DNA of 64,000 nt from Thermoanaerobaculales bacterium (GTDB lineage: Bacteria > Acidobacteriota > Thermoanaerobaculia > Thermoanaerobaculales > Sulfomarinibacteraceae), in contig DAOPQC010000007.1 in assembly GCA_035358815.1 (NCBI GenBank), positions 1-64,000 of the forward strand, read 5' to 3'. A program made the translations under genes and the position numbers. A model generated the notes under the pieces. That model searched no databases. It saw only the letters and a program-made list of their open reading frames with translations, and was not told the origin of the DNA. Below, piece after piece: positions 26,304 through 34,704 of the stretch (positions are counted from its first letter, which is position 1; each line of letters begins with the position of its first letter).

Positions 26304-26600
26304 GTGTTCGGTCCGCTCGGGGTGCCGGAGGTGATCCTGATCTTCGTCGTGGCCCTGCTGCTGTTCGGGCCGCGCAAGATGCCGCAGATCGGCCGCTCGC
26401 TCGGCCGCGCGATCGGCGAGTTCCGCCGCGCCTCCAACGAGTTCAAGCGCACCATCGAGGACGAGGTCGCCGCCGACGAGATCCGTTCGGTGGAGCGCGA
26501 GCTGAAGGAGATCCGGTCGGCCGGCGAGGAGGTCCTCCGCCCGTCCGATTCTCCCGCTCCGCAGGCGGAGCCTCCCGCGGGAGACACGGGCCCGTCGTGA
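26304..26600 (+). CDS. tatA: Twin-arginine translocase subunit TatA/TatB
   Basis: A 98-residue protein with one N-terminal membrane helix (VPEVILIFVVALLLFGPRKM), the FGP hinge, an amphipathic helix (IGRSLGRAIGEFRRASNEF) and a charged tail. The GTG start at 26304 has GGAGG five bases upstream and a TATACT -10 at 26281-26286. It overlaps tatC by 4 nt. With one TatA-type gene here, it may serve both A and B roles unless another copy exists elsewhere. Confidence 0.92.
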   Translation: MFGPLGVPEVILIFVVALLLFGPRKMPQIGRSLGRAIGEFRRASNEFKRTIEDEVAADEIRSVERELKEIRSAGEEVLRPSDSPAPQAEPPAGDTGPS

Positions 26601-27373
26601 CGCCGCCGGTCGACGAGCTGCCGGACGACGGGGAGGAGCCGGGTGACGAGCTGCCCCGGATGACGTTGCTCGAGCACCTCGACGAGCTGCGGCGCCGGAT
26701 CTTCAGCTCGATCATCGCGCTCCTGATCGCGTTTCTGGTTTGCTGGTACTTCTCCCCGCAGATCTTCTCCTGGCTGGAGCGCCCGATCAGGGAGGTGCTG
26801 CCGGCGGGCGAGAAGCTGGCCTTCACGGACCTCACCGCGCCGTTCATGCTCTACATCAAGGTCGCGCTGCTGGCGGCCCTGTTCGTGGCCTCGCCGGTGC
26901 TGCTCACCCAGGTGTGGCTGTTCATCAGGCCGGGTCTCTACCGGCGCGAGCGCAGGCTGGCGCTGCCGTTCGTCGTGTTCACCACGCTGTTCTTCCTGCT
27001 CGGCGGGTACTTCGGCTACCGGATCGCGTTCCCGCTGGTCGTGCGCTTCCTGCTCGGGGTCGGCGAGAACTTCAAGCAGGTGGTGACCATCCAGTCCTAC
27101 TTCTCGATGATGACCAAGATCCTGCTCGGCCTCGGCCTGGTGTTCGAGATGCCGATGCTGATCTTCTTCCTCGCGAGGCTGGGACTGGTGACGGCGCGCA
27201 AGCTGATCAAGTGGTTCCGCTGGGCGGTGCTCGCCATCTTCGTCGCCGCGGCGATCATCACGCCGACGCCGGACGTCGCCACCCAGACCGTTTTCGCGGT
27301 CCCGATGGTCCTTCTCTACCTGCTCGGCGTCGTCGTGGCGGCGCTGTTCGGCAAGAAGGCGGACGCGGAGTGA
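26597..27373 (+). CDS. tatC: Twin-arginine translocase subunit TatC
   Basis: A 258-residue protein with six hydrophobic helices and the TatC hallmarks MTLLEHLDELRRRIFSS near the N-terminus and FVVFTTLFFLLGGYFGY in the middle; FEMPMLIFFLARLGLV and ITPTPD are also family-like. It is the signal-peptide receptor of the Tat system. The GTG start overlaps the tatA stop (GTGA). A hypothetical gene follows after 75 nt on the same strand. Confidence 0.96.
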   Translation: MTPPVDELPDDGEEPGDELPRMTLLEHLDELRRRIFSSIIALLIAFLVCWYFSPQIFSWLERPIREVLPAGEKLAFTDLTAPFMLYIKVALLAALFVASPVLLTQVWLFIRPGLYRRERRLALPFVVFTTLFFLLGGYFGYRIAFPLVVRFLLGVGENFKQVVTIQSYFSMMTKILLGLGLVFEMPMLIFFLARLGLVTARKLIKWFRWAVLAIFVAAAIITPTPDVATQTVFAVPMVLLYLLGVVVAALFGKKADAE

Positions 27374-27448
27374 TGACCGGGCGCGATCACCCGGCAGGCG
27401 CGGGGGCAGGAGACGCGGTTCGACCCGAGGGCACGGAGGAGAACGACG

Positions 27449-28057
27449 ATGACCGCTGAGCCGATCTGGGAAGCCACCTGGGAGGTCGAGTTCCCGGCCA
27501 GCTCGCCCGAGGAGCTGGCGCTCGCATTGGTCGTCAAGGACCTCCTGCACGGGACGTCCTTCGACGTCGAGGGGGTCGATGGCGGCGGCGACCTCGCCCT
27601 CGACTACAGCGCCGGCGACGAGCTCGAGGGCACGACCTACCGTCTCCTGGTCACCGCCGAGGCGACCGGGTCGCCCGACGCTGACGTGGTGCGCGACATC
27701 ACGGAGCGGCTCCTCGACCAGCTCGTCGACGAGGCGGAGTCGTCGCTCGGGCAGCGGGAGCTGCTGGGGGTCGAGAAGCTCGAGGTGCTGGCCTTTCAGA
27801 TCGTGCCCGAGGACCAGGAGCGATGGGACCTGGTGGTGCCCGACTGGCTCGCGCCCGACGGCGCCGAGGTCCCGTTCGGCTTCCGGCCCGTGCTGCTGGC
27901 GAGCGGTCGTCCGTTCCCGACCGACGAGCAGCTCGACCGCCACGGCCGGGTGGTGGTCGTGCCGTTCTCCGGTCAGGTGCAGCTGCTCGCCATCCCCGCG
28001 CCGGCGGACGACGCCGAGGGCGAGCCGGAGGCCGCGTCGCTGCCGATCCTGCCCTGA
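27449..28057 (+). CDS. Conserved-looking hypothetical protein downstream of tatC
   Basis: A 202-residue acidic soluble protein starting MTAEPIWEATWEVEFPA with a GGAGGAG ribosome site. No signal peptide or membrane helix is visible. Regularly alternating beta/alpha stretches and Asp/Glu-rich composition suggest a folded cytoplasmic protein. I do not recognise the family. Its position after tatA-tatC suggests cotranscription, but nothing in the sequence ties it to Tat export. After the stop, 28058-28220 holds degenerate GTTCCC repeats and no gene. Confidence 0.75.
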   Translation: MTAEPIWEATWEVEFPASSPEELALALVVKDLLHGTSFDVEGVDGGGDLALDYSAGDELEGTTYRLLVTAEATGSPDADVVRDITERLLDQLVDEAESSLGQRELLGVEKLEVLAFQIVPEDQERWDLVVPDWLAPDGAEVPFGFRPVLLASGRPFPTDEQLDRHGRVVVVPFSGQVQLLAIPAPADDAEGEPEAASLPILP

Positions 28058-28221
28058 CGGCCGGCTGTTCGCTGTCGCTCCTGTCACGGCGGGGCTGGAA
28101 GCGAGGGCGGATCCGCGCCGGGCTTCGTTCCCGTTCCCGTTCCCGGATCTCCGCCTCCTCGTGCGCGGCCATCCTGAGCACCCCCTAGACCTGCGCGAGT
28201 CATCGTCGGGCGCACCCCGTC

Positions 28222-28250
28222 TTGCCGCGGCCGGGGCGGCCGTGTATACT
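28222..28250 (+). promoter_or_regulatory. Promoter of rplS
   Basis: TTGCCG (28222-28227) and TATACT (28245-28250) are 17 bp apart, 54 nt upstream of the rplS ATG, which has a GGAGG-type site just before it. Confidence 0.75.
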
Positions 28251-28303
28251 GCGCGTTCGCGGGCGGGCGCCTGGCGTTCCCCGTTTTCTCGGAGGCAGCC
28301 GAC

Positions 28304-28654
28304 ATGGACGTCATTCGTGACGCGACGCAGCAGTACCTCAGGGCCGACATCCCCGACTTCCGGCCCGGCGACACCGTGAAGGTCAACGTTCGTCTCAGGG
28401 AGGGCGAGAAGGAACGCATCCAGGTCTTCGAGGGCCTGGTCATCGCCCGCAGGCACGGCGGCGTGTCGGAGACGTTCACCGTCCGCAAGATCTCCTCCGG
28501 GATCGGCGTCGAGCGGACCTTCCCGCTCCACTCACCGATCGTCGCCGGGGTTGAGATCGCCCGCCGGGGGCGGGTGCGCAGGGCCAAGCTCTACTACATC
28601 CGCGCGCTCCGCGGCAAGGCGGCACGCATCAGAGAGCGGGCCCGGACCAGCTGA
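28304..28654 (+). CDS. rplS: 50S ribosomal protein L19
   Basis: A 116-residue L19 of usual length with the core motifs FRPGDTVKVNVRLREGEKER, QVFEGLVIARRHGG, TVRKISSGIGVERTFPLHSP and the RRAKLYYIRALRGKAARIRE tail. It sits at the 30S-50S interface. It is followed 20 nt later by rnhB; the rplS-rnhB order is common in bacteria. The upstream trmD-rimM-rpsP genes often found beside rplS are not here. Confidence 0.98.
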   Translation: MDVIRDATQQYLRADIPDFRPGDTVKVNVRLREGEKERIQVFEGLVIARRHGGVSETFTVRKISSGIGVERTFPLHSPIVAGVEIARRGRVRRAKLYYIRALRGKAARIRERARTS

Positions 28655-28674
28655 GGCGGTGCCGGCCGCCGGCG

Positions 28675-29283
28675 ATGCGGCGACGGTGCCTTGGCGCGAA
28701 CGACCGGCGGCTCCTGCGCGGCGCCTCGTGCGTCGTCGGCATCGACGAGGTAGGCCGGGGCTGCCTCGCCGGCCCGGTGGTGGTGTGCGGCGTCCGCTTC
28801 GAGGCGATCGCTGCCCAACCGCTCATCCAGGACTCCAAGACGCTGACCGCCCGCCAGCGGGAGCAAGCGGCGGAGTGGGTCGTGCGGAGCTGCGCCGACT
28901 GGCTCGTGCTCGAGGTCTGGGTCGAGGTCATCGACCGTCTCAGCATCCTGCAGGCGGTGCGCCTCGCGATGCGGGCCTGCGTGCGGACCCTCGCGCGCCC
29001 GGGCTCGGCGGTCGTCGTCGACGGGGTCGAGCTCGCCGAGGAGGGGCTGGGAATCCAGTCACCGGTGCGCGCCGACGCGACCTTCTTCAGCGTCGCGGCG
29101 GCGTCGATCGTGGCCAAGGTCCACCGCGACCGGCTGATGGTGGAATTGGACGGCCGGAACCCGGGTTGGGGATGGCGGCAGAACAAGGGATACGGCACCG
29201 CGGAGCACCGCCGCGCCCTCGAGTCCGCAGGGCGCAGCTATCTGCACCGTAAGACTTTCCAATGGTCGCCTGTGTTACCATGA
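28675..29283 (+). CDS. rnhB: Ribonuclease HII
   Basis: A 202-residue RNase HII. The catalytic carboxylates are visible in GIDEVGRGCLAGPVVV (Asp and Glu), VVVDGVEL (Asp) and the ATFFSVAAASIVAKVHRDRL region (Asp). It removes ribonucleotides from DNA and RNA-DNA hybrids. The ATG at 28675 lacks a strong ribosome site and is 20 nt after rplS, consistent with coupled translation. Confidence 0.95.
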   Translation: MRRRCLGANDRRLLRGASCVVGIDEVGRGCLAGPVVVCGVRFEAIAAQPLIQDSKTLTARQREQAAEWVVRSCADWLVLEVWVEVIDRLSILQAVRLAMRACVRTLARPGSAVVVDGVELAEEGLGIQSPVRADATFFSVAAASIVAKVHRDRLMVELDGRNPGWGWRQNKGYGTAEHRRALESAGRSYLHRKTFQWSPVLP

Positions 29284-29311
29284 AATCGCCGTCTTCGGCT
29301 TCGGGAGAGGT

Positions 29312-31840
29312 ATGGCTGCGCGACGGGACAAGATGCTCAGGGACGCCGAAAAGCTCGTCCAGAAGGGCAAGCTCGACGTGGCGATTCAGGAGTACGAGAA
29401 GGTCCTGAAGGCATACCCGACCGACGTCAACACCATCAACAAGGTCGGGGACCTGTATCTGAGGGTCGGCCGGGTCGACCGGTCAATCGAGCTCTACGAG
29501 CGGATCGCCGATCACTTCACCCAGGACGGCTTCGCGACCAAGGCGATCGCGATCCTCAAGAAGATCAATCGCCTCGCGCCGCAGCGGCTCGACATCTTCG
29601 ATCGACTTGCCGATCTGTACATCCAGCAGGGCCTCGTGGTCGAGGCCAAGAACCAGTACCAAATCCTCGCCGACTGGTACGCCAAGAAGGGCGACAACCG
29701 GCGGGCGGTCGAGATCCACCGCAAGCTGGTTCAACTGGACCCGTCCAACCACATGGCCCATCTCCGCCTCGCCGACATGCTGTTCCAGCTGCGCGAGGTC
29801 GACCAGGCGATCGAGGTCTACGACCGCCTCGGGCGCGTGCTGCTCGAGCGGGGCAAGCTCGACGAGGCCGAGCGGCTCTACCGGCACGCCCTCGACCAGA
29901 ACCCCCCACAGGGGGAGTTCCTGCTGCCGCTGTGCGAGGCGCTGCTCGGCGCCGGTCGCACCGCGACCGCCCGCGAGCTCGTCGATGCCGCGTTCCGGCG
30001 GTCGCCCGACTCGTTCGGGCTGCAGTCGATCAAGGTCCGCACCCACCTCACCTTCGGCGAGGCAGACGAGGCGCTCGCGCTGGCGCGGAGGGTCGTCCAG
30101 GCGAGGCCGGACTCCAGCGCCGCGCAGACCCTGCTCGGCCGCGCGCTGATGCTCGACGGCCGTCACGCCGAGGCGCGCGACACGATGCTGCCGGCTGGCG
30201 AGGACCTGCTCCGCCGCGGCGAGTTCTCGGAGGCCCGCTCGGTGGCGGACGCGCTCGCCGAGATCTTCCCCAACGACCTGCAGGTCCTGGGCCTGGCGGT
30301 CCGAGCCTACCGGCACACCGCGGACCGGGGCGCCCTCCTCGCCCTCGTGGGACGGCTCGCGGACCTCTGCCACGGCGCGCAGAAGCACGACCAGGCGGAG
30401 CGCCTGTACATGGAGCTGCTGACGGCGGACCCCAGCAACGACCAGGCCCGGCGCCGGATTGCCGAGATCCGGAAGGTCGAGCCGCAGCAGGTCGTCGTGG
30501 CCCGGCCCGCCGCGCCCGAGGTGCTCCCGGAGATCGTCGAGGTCGATCCCAACGAGCAGACCGGGCAGGTTGCCCGGACGGGGTTCGACCCCGAAGAGCG
30601 GCTGGGCGAGGCCAGGGTTTTCGCCAAGTACGGGCTGCTCGACAAGGCGTCCGCGCACCTCGAGGAGATCCTCCGGCACCATCCCAACCACGTGGAGTCG
30701 CGGCAGGCGCTGGTGGACCTCCTGGTCGATCGCGGCGACATTCCGACCGCCACCGCTGTGGCGCGCCCCCTCTACGAGGCCTACCGCAAGGCCGGTGACG
30801 CGGCGTCGCTCGCGTCGCTGGCGACGTTGATCCCGTCGCTGGTGCGCGGGTCGCCGGCGGCTCCGGCGCACAGAGAGCCGGACGACGAGGTCATCATCCT
30901 CGACCTCGACGAGCCGCTGGAGGCCTCCGGGTACGAGAGCCATGTCGAGGTCGCAGGGACAGCGGGCGGCGGCCTCGTCTTCGATCTCGATGCGGTCGGC
31001 GGCAACGTCGGTGTCATCGAGCTGGACGAGGAGGCGGTCGAGCCGAAGCCGCCCGAGCGGCCGAAGATGCGCGCCAGGCCGAGGGCCGCGCCGGCGCAGC
31101 CGGGACCGCTCGCCAGGGCGCTCGACCAACTCGACTCGTTCATCGAGCACGACCTCCACGAGGACGCGATCCGGCTGCTCGGCCAGCTCGAGCAGGATCA
31201 CCCGAACGATCCGGAGGTGGCGGACCGGCGGCTCTCGCTCAAGGCCAAGGGCGTGCTCCTCGAAGAGGTGGTTGCGGTACCGACCGGCGGTCCCGAGGAG
31301 CTGTTTGCCGACGAGGCAGAGTCCTTCATCGACCTCGCCAAGGAGCTCGAGCTCGAGCTCGCCGAGGAAGAGGCGATGGTCGAGGAAGCCACTGGCCGCG
31401 GCAAGGAGGAGGCGATCCTCGAGGAGGTGTTCCGCGAGTTCCAGAAGGGAGTTCAGGAGCAGCTCTCCGAGGAGGACACCGACACCCACTTCAATCTCGG
31501 CATCGCGTACAAGGAGATGGGCCTGCTCCCGGAGGCGATCCGCGAGTTCCAGGTGGCGGCGCGCGATCCGGGGCTGTTCGTCGAGTGCTGCTCGATGGTC
31601 GGTACGTGCTACATGGAGCAGGGGATGTGGGGCCAGGCGGCCGACTGGTACCAGAAGGCGCTCGGCGCGCCCAACTTGACTCCCGAGGCCCAGCTCGCGC
31701 TGCGATACGACCTCGCGGCGTCGCTCGAGTCGGCCGGCGATGTCGACCGGGCGGTCGGCCTCTACCAGGAGGTGGTGGCGCTGAGCCCGGACTACCGCGA
31801 CGTGTCGGTGCGCCTCGACGCGCTCTCGAGCGGGCAGTAG
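29312..31840 (+). CDS. Large tetratricopeptide-repeat protein
   Basis: An 842-residue soluble protein. TPR units run from residue 8 (AEKLVQKGKLDVAIQEYEKV) through about 380, and a second set lies at about 425-500 and 605-640. A final TPR block spans about 705-840 (DTHFNLGIAYKEMGLLPEAI). Between the blocks are low-complexity acidic linkers. One, at about 530-600, has repeated acidic segments such as VIILDLDEPL, VFDLDAVGG and VIELDEEAV that look like docking peptides. There is no signal peptide. The layout resembles large TPR scaffold proteins of myxobacteria and acidobacteria, but no specific function can be given. Start ATG with GGGAGAGG upstream. Confidence 0.88.
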   Translation: MAARRDKMLRDAEKLVQKGKLDVAIQEYEKVLKAYPTDVNTINKVGDLYLRVGRVDRSIELYERIADHFTQDGFATKAIAILKKINRLAPQRLDIFDRLADLYIQQGLVVEAKNQYQILADWYAKKGDNRRAVEIHRKLVQLDPSNHMAHLRLADMLFQLREVDQAIEVYDRLGRVLLERGKLDEAERLYRHALDQNPPQGEFLLPLCEALLGAGRTATARELVDAAFRRSPDSFGLQSIKVRTHLTFGEADEALALARRVVQARPDSSAAQTLLGRALMLDGRHAEARDTMLPAGEDLLRRGEFSEARSVADALAEIFPNDLQVLGLAVRAYRHTADRGALLALVGRLADLCHGAQKHDQAERLYMELLTADPSNDQARRRIAEIRKVEPQQVVVARPAAPEVLPEIVEVDPNEQTGQVARTGFDPEERLGEARVFAKYGLLDKASAHLEEILRHHPNHVESRQALVDLLVDRGDIPTATAVARPLYEAYRKAGDAASLASLATLIPSLVRGSPAAPAHREPDDEVIILDLDEPLEASGYESHVEVAGTAGGGLVFDLDAVGGNVGVIELDEEAVEPKPPERPKMRARPRAAPAQPGPLARALDQLDSFIEHDLHEDAIRLLGQLEQDHPNDPEVADRRLSLKAKGVLLEEVVAVPTGGPEELFADEAESFIDLAKELELELAEEEAMVEEATGRGKEEAILEEVFREFQKGVQEQLSEEDTDTHFNLGIAYKEMGLLPEAIREFQVAARDPGLFVECCSMVGTCYMEQGMWGQAADWYQKALGAPNLTPEAQLALRYDLAASLESAGDVDRAVGLYQEVVALSPDYRDVSVRLDALSSGQ

Positions 31841-31851
31841 CCCCCGCCCGG

Positions 31852-32215
31852 CCAGGATCTGGGGGATAGGATCTGGGGGCCGGGCCGCCCGCACCACCTG
31901 CCGGTATCCGTACCCGTGCCACGCCCCGCCCGCATCCGCGCCCGCATCCGCGCCCGCTTCCGTGCCCGCTTCCGCGCCCGCATCCGCGCCCGCCGCCTGA
32001 ACAGTGATACGTGATACGTGATACGACCGCCCGCCCTCCCCAGCATTCCGTCCGCACCCGTTCCCGATCGAAATCTCCAACGCGGTGGATGACCGTCGCC
32101 TCCCGGGAGCGGGAGCGGCGCGGGCACGCCATGGGAGCTCGGGAACGGGAACGGGGACGGGAGCGGGAACGGGCGGGAGGGAGACGGACCCCTGACCCCT
32201 GACCCCTGACCCCTA
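31852..32215. repeat. Mixed simple-repeat block between TPR gene and nth
   Basis: The 372-bp convergent spacer is almost entirely simple repeats: GGATCTGGGGGATAGGATCT (31853-31872), a 12-mer CGCCCGCATCCG run (31926-31993), a short GTGATACGTGATACG repeat near 32005, GGGAACGGGAACGGGGACGG hexamers (32141-32177), and CCCCTGA heptamers (32189-32214). The last heptamer provides the stop codon of nth. No gene is present. Confidence 0.85.
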
Positions 32216-32878
32216 CCTGTGGCGGGTGACTCCGATGCGCGGGCACAGGTCGTCGAGCGGGCAGCCGTTGCACCGCGGCGACACCGGGTGGCAGCGGTTC
32301 TGGCCGAAGGTCACCAGCAGGTCGTTGATCGGGATCCACAGGGCGCGGGGGAGCACGGACCGCAGGGCCAGCTCGGTCGCGTGCGGGGACGACGTCTCGA
32401 CCACGCCCAGGCGGTTGGAGATCCGGTGGACGTGGGTGTCGACGCAGATCGCGGGGATCCCGAAGCCGAGCCCCAGCACCAGGTTGGCGGTCTTGCGACC
32501 GACGCCGGGCAGCGCCAGCAGCGCCGCCTCGTCGGCCGGGACCGCGCCGCCGTGCCGCTCCTCGATGGTGCGGCCGATTTCGCGCAGCTGGCGCGCCTTG
32601 GTCGGGTAGAAGCCGGCCGGGTAGATGGCCTTGGCGATCGTGCGCTCCGACAGCGCGGCCAACCTGCCCGGGTCCGGCGCCAGCTCGAGCAGGCGGCGGC
32701 TGGCCACGGCGGTGACCTGGTCGCGGGTGCGCAGGGAAATCACGCACGACACCAGCAGGGCGTACGGCGACCGCGAGGCGTGCTCGACCTCGGCGAGGGT
32801 GGTCGGCCGGCAAGCCTCGCGGAACCGCACGAGCCGGCGCTCGAGCTCGAGGATGCGAGCCCGGGTCCAGCGGGTCAC
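32213..32878 (-). CDS. nth: Endonuclease III
   Basis: A 221-residue bifunctional DNA glycosylase/AP lyase. The helix-hairpin-helix is LPGVGRKTANLVLGLGFG, whose lysine is the catalytic residue, and the catalytic aspartate is in CVDTHVHRISNRLG. The [4Fe-4S] loop is CHPVSPRCNGCPLDDLC (C-x6-C-x2-C-x5-C). The start is the GTG at 32878, overlapping the stop of the upstream symporter gene. Transcription with that membrane pair looks coupled even though the functions are unrelated. The stop codon falls in a CCCCTGA repeat. Confidence 0.95.
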   Translation of the reverse strand: MTRWTRARILELERRLVRFREACRPTTLAEVEHASRSPYALLVSCVISLRTRDQVTAVASRRLLELAPDPGRLAALSERTIAKAIYPAGFYPTKARQLREIGRTIEERHGGAVPADEAALLALPGVGRKTANLVLGLGFGIPAICVDTHVHRISNRLGVVETSSPHATELALRSVLPRALWIPINDLLVTFGQNRCHPVSPRCNGCPLDDLCPRIGVTRHR

Positions 32879-34290
32879 GCCGCACCCCGCGCCGGCCGCG
32901 GCCGGCCGCCGAGCGACACCAGCACGAGCGTGGCAGCGCCCGCCGCGGCCCCGGTGAGCCCGGGCTCCCATGACGGTCCGATCGCCCCGGCCAGGCGGGC
33001 CGCCTCGAGCGACAGCTGGACCGCCGGGCCGGCCACCAGCGCGCCGATCGCGCCGCGCCGAGAGGCGCCGCGCCAGTTGAGGCCGATCACCATCACCGGC
33101 AGCAGGGCCGCCGTGAAGGTCCCCCACCCGAGCACACCGAGCAGCACGACCGGGCGCGCCGAGAGCAGGGCGAGCGCCGCCGCGGCTGCGCCGACCGCGA
33201 TCGTGGCGAGCCGGGCCGCTGCGACCCCGGGGGCAGGGCTGCGCCCGACCGCCGCAGGCAGGTCGCGAGTGATCGCAGCGGCCGCGATGTTGAGCAGGGA
33301 CGCGGCGGTGGACATGATCGCGGCGACCACCGCGAGCATCGCCAGGGACAGCAGCCACGGCCGGCCCAGGGCGGCCAGCACCGCCGGCGTGAGCTCGTCC
33401 GGGGACTGCAGCTGGATGGCGCCGCCGAGCCACAGGGCGGTGCCTCCGACCCCGACCCCGAGCCACACGGTGAGGATCGCGAGCAGCGCGATGGTCATCA
33501 CCAGCGGCAGCCAGCGCAGGGCCGTCCGATCTCTCAGCAGCAGGAACTTCTGCAGGTAGTGAGGCTGGGCGCAGGTCCCGAGCCCGAACAGCAGGAAGAG
33601 CCCGATCGCCGCCGTGCCGCCTCCGGACCCCCAGGGATCGAGAAGCTCGGGCCGCCTGGCGGCGATCGTCGCGAGCGCGGCCCGGGGACCGCCCGCGTGG
33701 ACCATCGTCGCGGCCGCGATCGCCACGGCGGCGACCGCCATCACCGCGCCCTGGGCCGCCTCCGCCGGCAGTCCGGCCCGCATCCCGCCGGCGGCGGTGT
33801 AGAGGACCGTCGCCAGCAGCGCCGCCAGCGCCACCAGCCACCCTGGCGCGTCGAACAGCGTCGCCCCGAGCACCGCCGCGCCTTTGACCTGCACCGCCAG
33901 TGTCGCCGTCGCGCCGGCCGCGATCGCGAGCGCGGCCAGGCCCTGGGGCCAGCCGCCGCCGAAGCGCGCCGCCACCAGCTCGGGGACGGTGAGGCAGCCA
34001 TGGCGCCGGACCAGCTCGACGATCGGCTCGCCCACCGCCCAGCACTGGAGGGCGCCGGTGAGGGGCGCCGACAGGATGATCCACAGGCTGGCGGCGCCGA
34101 CGGTGGCGAAGTACGATGGGCCGCCCACGAACACGAAGGCGGACAGCCCGGCGGCGGTGCCGGCGAGGCCGGCGACCACCGCGCCGGCGCTTCGTGACGC
34201 GGCGAAGAACGCGGTCGCGTCGCCGACGTGGCGCCAGCCCCACGCCGCGAGAGCGGCCGCCGCCACCGCCAGCAGCAGCCAGCCGATCAC
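32875..34290 (-). CDS. Sodium:solute symporter (SSS) family transporter
   Basis: A 471-residue polytopic membrane protein with about 12-13 hydrophobic helices. SSS-like motifs include FAASRSAGAVVAGLAGTAAG near the N-terminus, VPELVAARFGG, LYTAAGGMRAG, GLGTCAQPHYLQKFLLLRD and MSTAASLLNIAAAAITRDL, the last being the conserved sodium-site helix. The start is the GTG at 34290, overlapping the upstream small membrane gene (GTGA). The pairing with a small membrane protein resembles the two-part SSS transporters. The substrate cannot be read from the sequence. Confidence 0.88.
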   Translation of the reverse strand: MIGWLLLAVAAAALAAWGWRHVGDATAFFAASRSAGAVVAGLAGTAAGLSAFVFVGGPSYFATVGAASLWIILSAPLTGALQCWAVGEPIVELVRRHGCLTVPELVAARFGGGWPQGLAALAIAAGATATLAVQVKGAAVLGATLFDAPGWLVALAALLATVLYTAAGGMRAGLPAEAAQGAVMAVAAVAIAAATMVHAGGPRAALATIAARRPELLDPWGSGGGTAAIGLFLLFGLGTCAQPHYLQKFLLLRDRTALRWLPLVMTIALLAILTVWLGVGVGGTALWLGGAIQLQSPDELTPAVLAALGRPWLLSLAMLAVVAAIMSTAASLLNIAAAAITRDLPAAVGRSPAPGVAAARLATIAVGAAAAALALLSARPVVLLGVLGWGTFTAALLPVMVIGLNWRGASRRGAIGALVAGPAVQLSLEAARLAGAIGPSWEPGLTGAAAGAATLVLVSLGGRPRPARGAA

Positions 34291-34625
34291 GCCCCGCCAC
34301 CGGGGCCGCGGTCGAAGGTGGCGGCGTAGAGCAGGGGGGCGAGCGGCGCGAGCGCGAGCAGGATGGCGAGCTGCGCGGCGAGCCCGGCGGCCGAGCCGGG
34401 CGCCACGAGCAGCACCACCGCCAGGCCCGCGCCGAGCAGCAGCATCGGCGCCGCCACGGCCAGCCGCAGCCGCCGGCCACCGCGGCGCCGGGCGGCGGTC
34501 GCCGCCGCGGCCCACACCGCCGCCACCGCCACCGCCGCCGCCATCGACCGCGAGTCGACGGCCTGGGCGAGGCACCACAGCACGGCCAGCGCGACCGTGC
34601 CGAGCGGCAGCGCCAGCCCCCTCAT
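34287..34625 (-). CDS. Small membrane protein, probable partner of the SSS transporter
   Basis: A 112-residue protein with about four hydrophobic segments (starting LALPLGTVALAVLWCLAQ), an RR-rich cytoplasmic loop (AARRRGGRRLRL), and two more helices. Its stop overlaps the GTG start of the symporter, so it is translated just before it. Small subunits of this kind accompany some SSS transporters (DUF4212 or YhdT-like); the match here is by position and size only. The ATG at 34625 is the first that starts at the membrane segment. Confidence 0.65.
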   Translation of the reverse strand: MRGLALPLGTVALAVLWCLAQAVDSRSMAAAVAVAAVWAAAATAARRRGGRRLRLAVAAPMLLLGAGLAVVLLVAPGSAAGLAAQLAILLALAPLAPLLYAATFDRGPGGGA

Positions 34626-34654
34626 CGTGTCAGAACCCACGGCATCCGAAGCAT

Positions 34655-34683
34655 TTGACGCTCTCCCGGGGGAAGTGTACCCT
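34655..34683 (+). promoter_or_regulatory. Promoter of metK
   Basis: TTGACG (34655-34660) and TACCCT (34678-34683) are 17 bp apart. Transcription would start near 34690, leaving about 15 nt before the ATG, too short for a SAM riboswitch. Confidence 0.7.
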
Positions 34684-34704
34684 CTCGGGTCTGGAGGGGG
34701 AGCC

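Noticed and set aside
29483..32080. 865-codon minus-strand frame opposite the TPR gene
   Set aside because: Antisense shadow; it runs into simple-repeat DNA and lacks a start signal.
34625..34704. SAM riboswitch upstream of metK
   Set aside because: The promoter at 34655-34683 leaves a leader of only about 15 nt.
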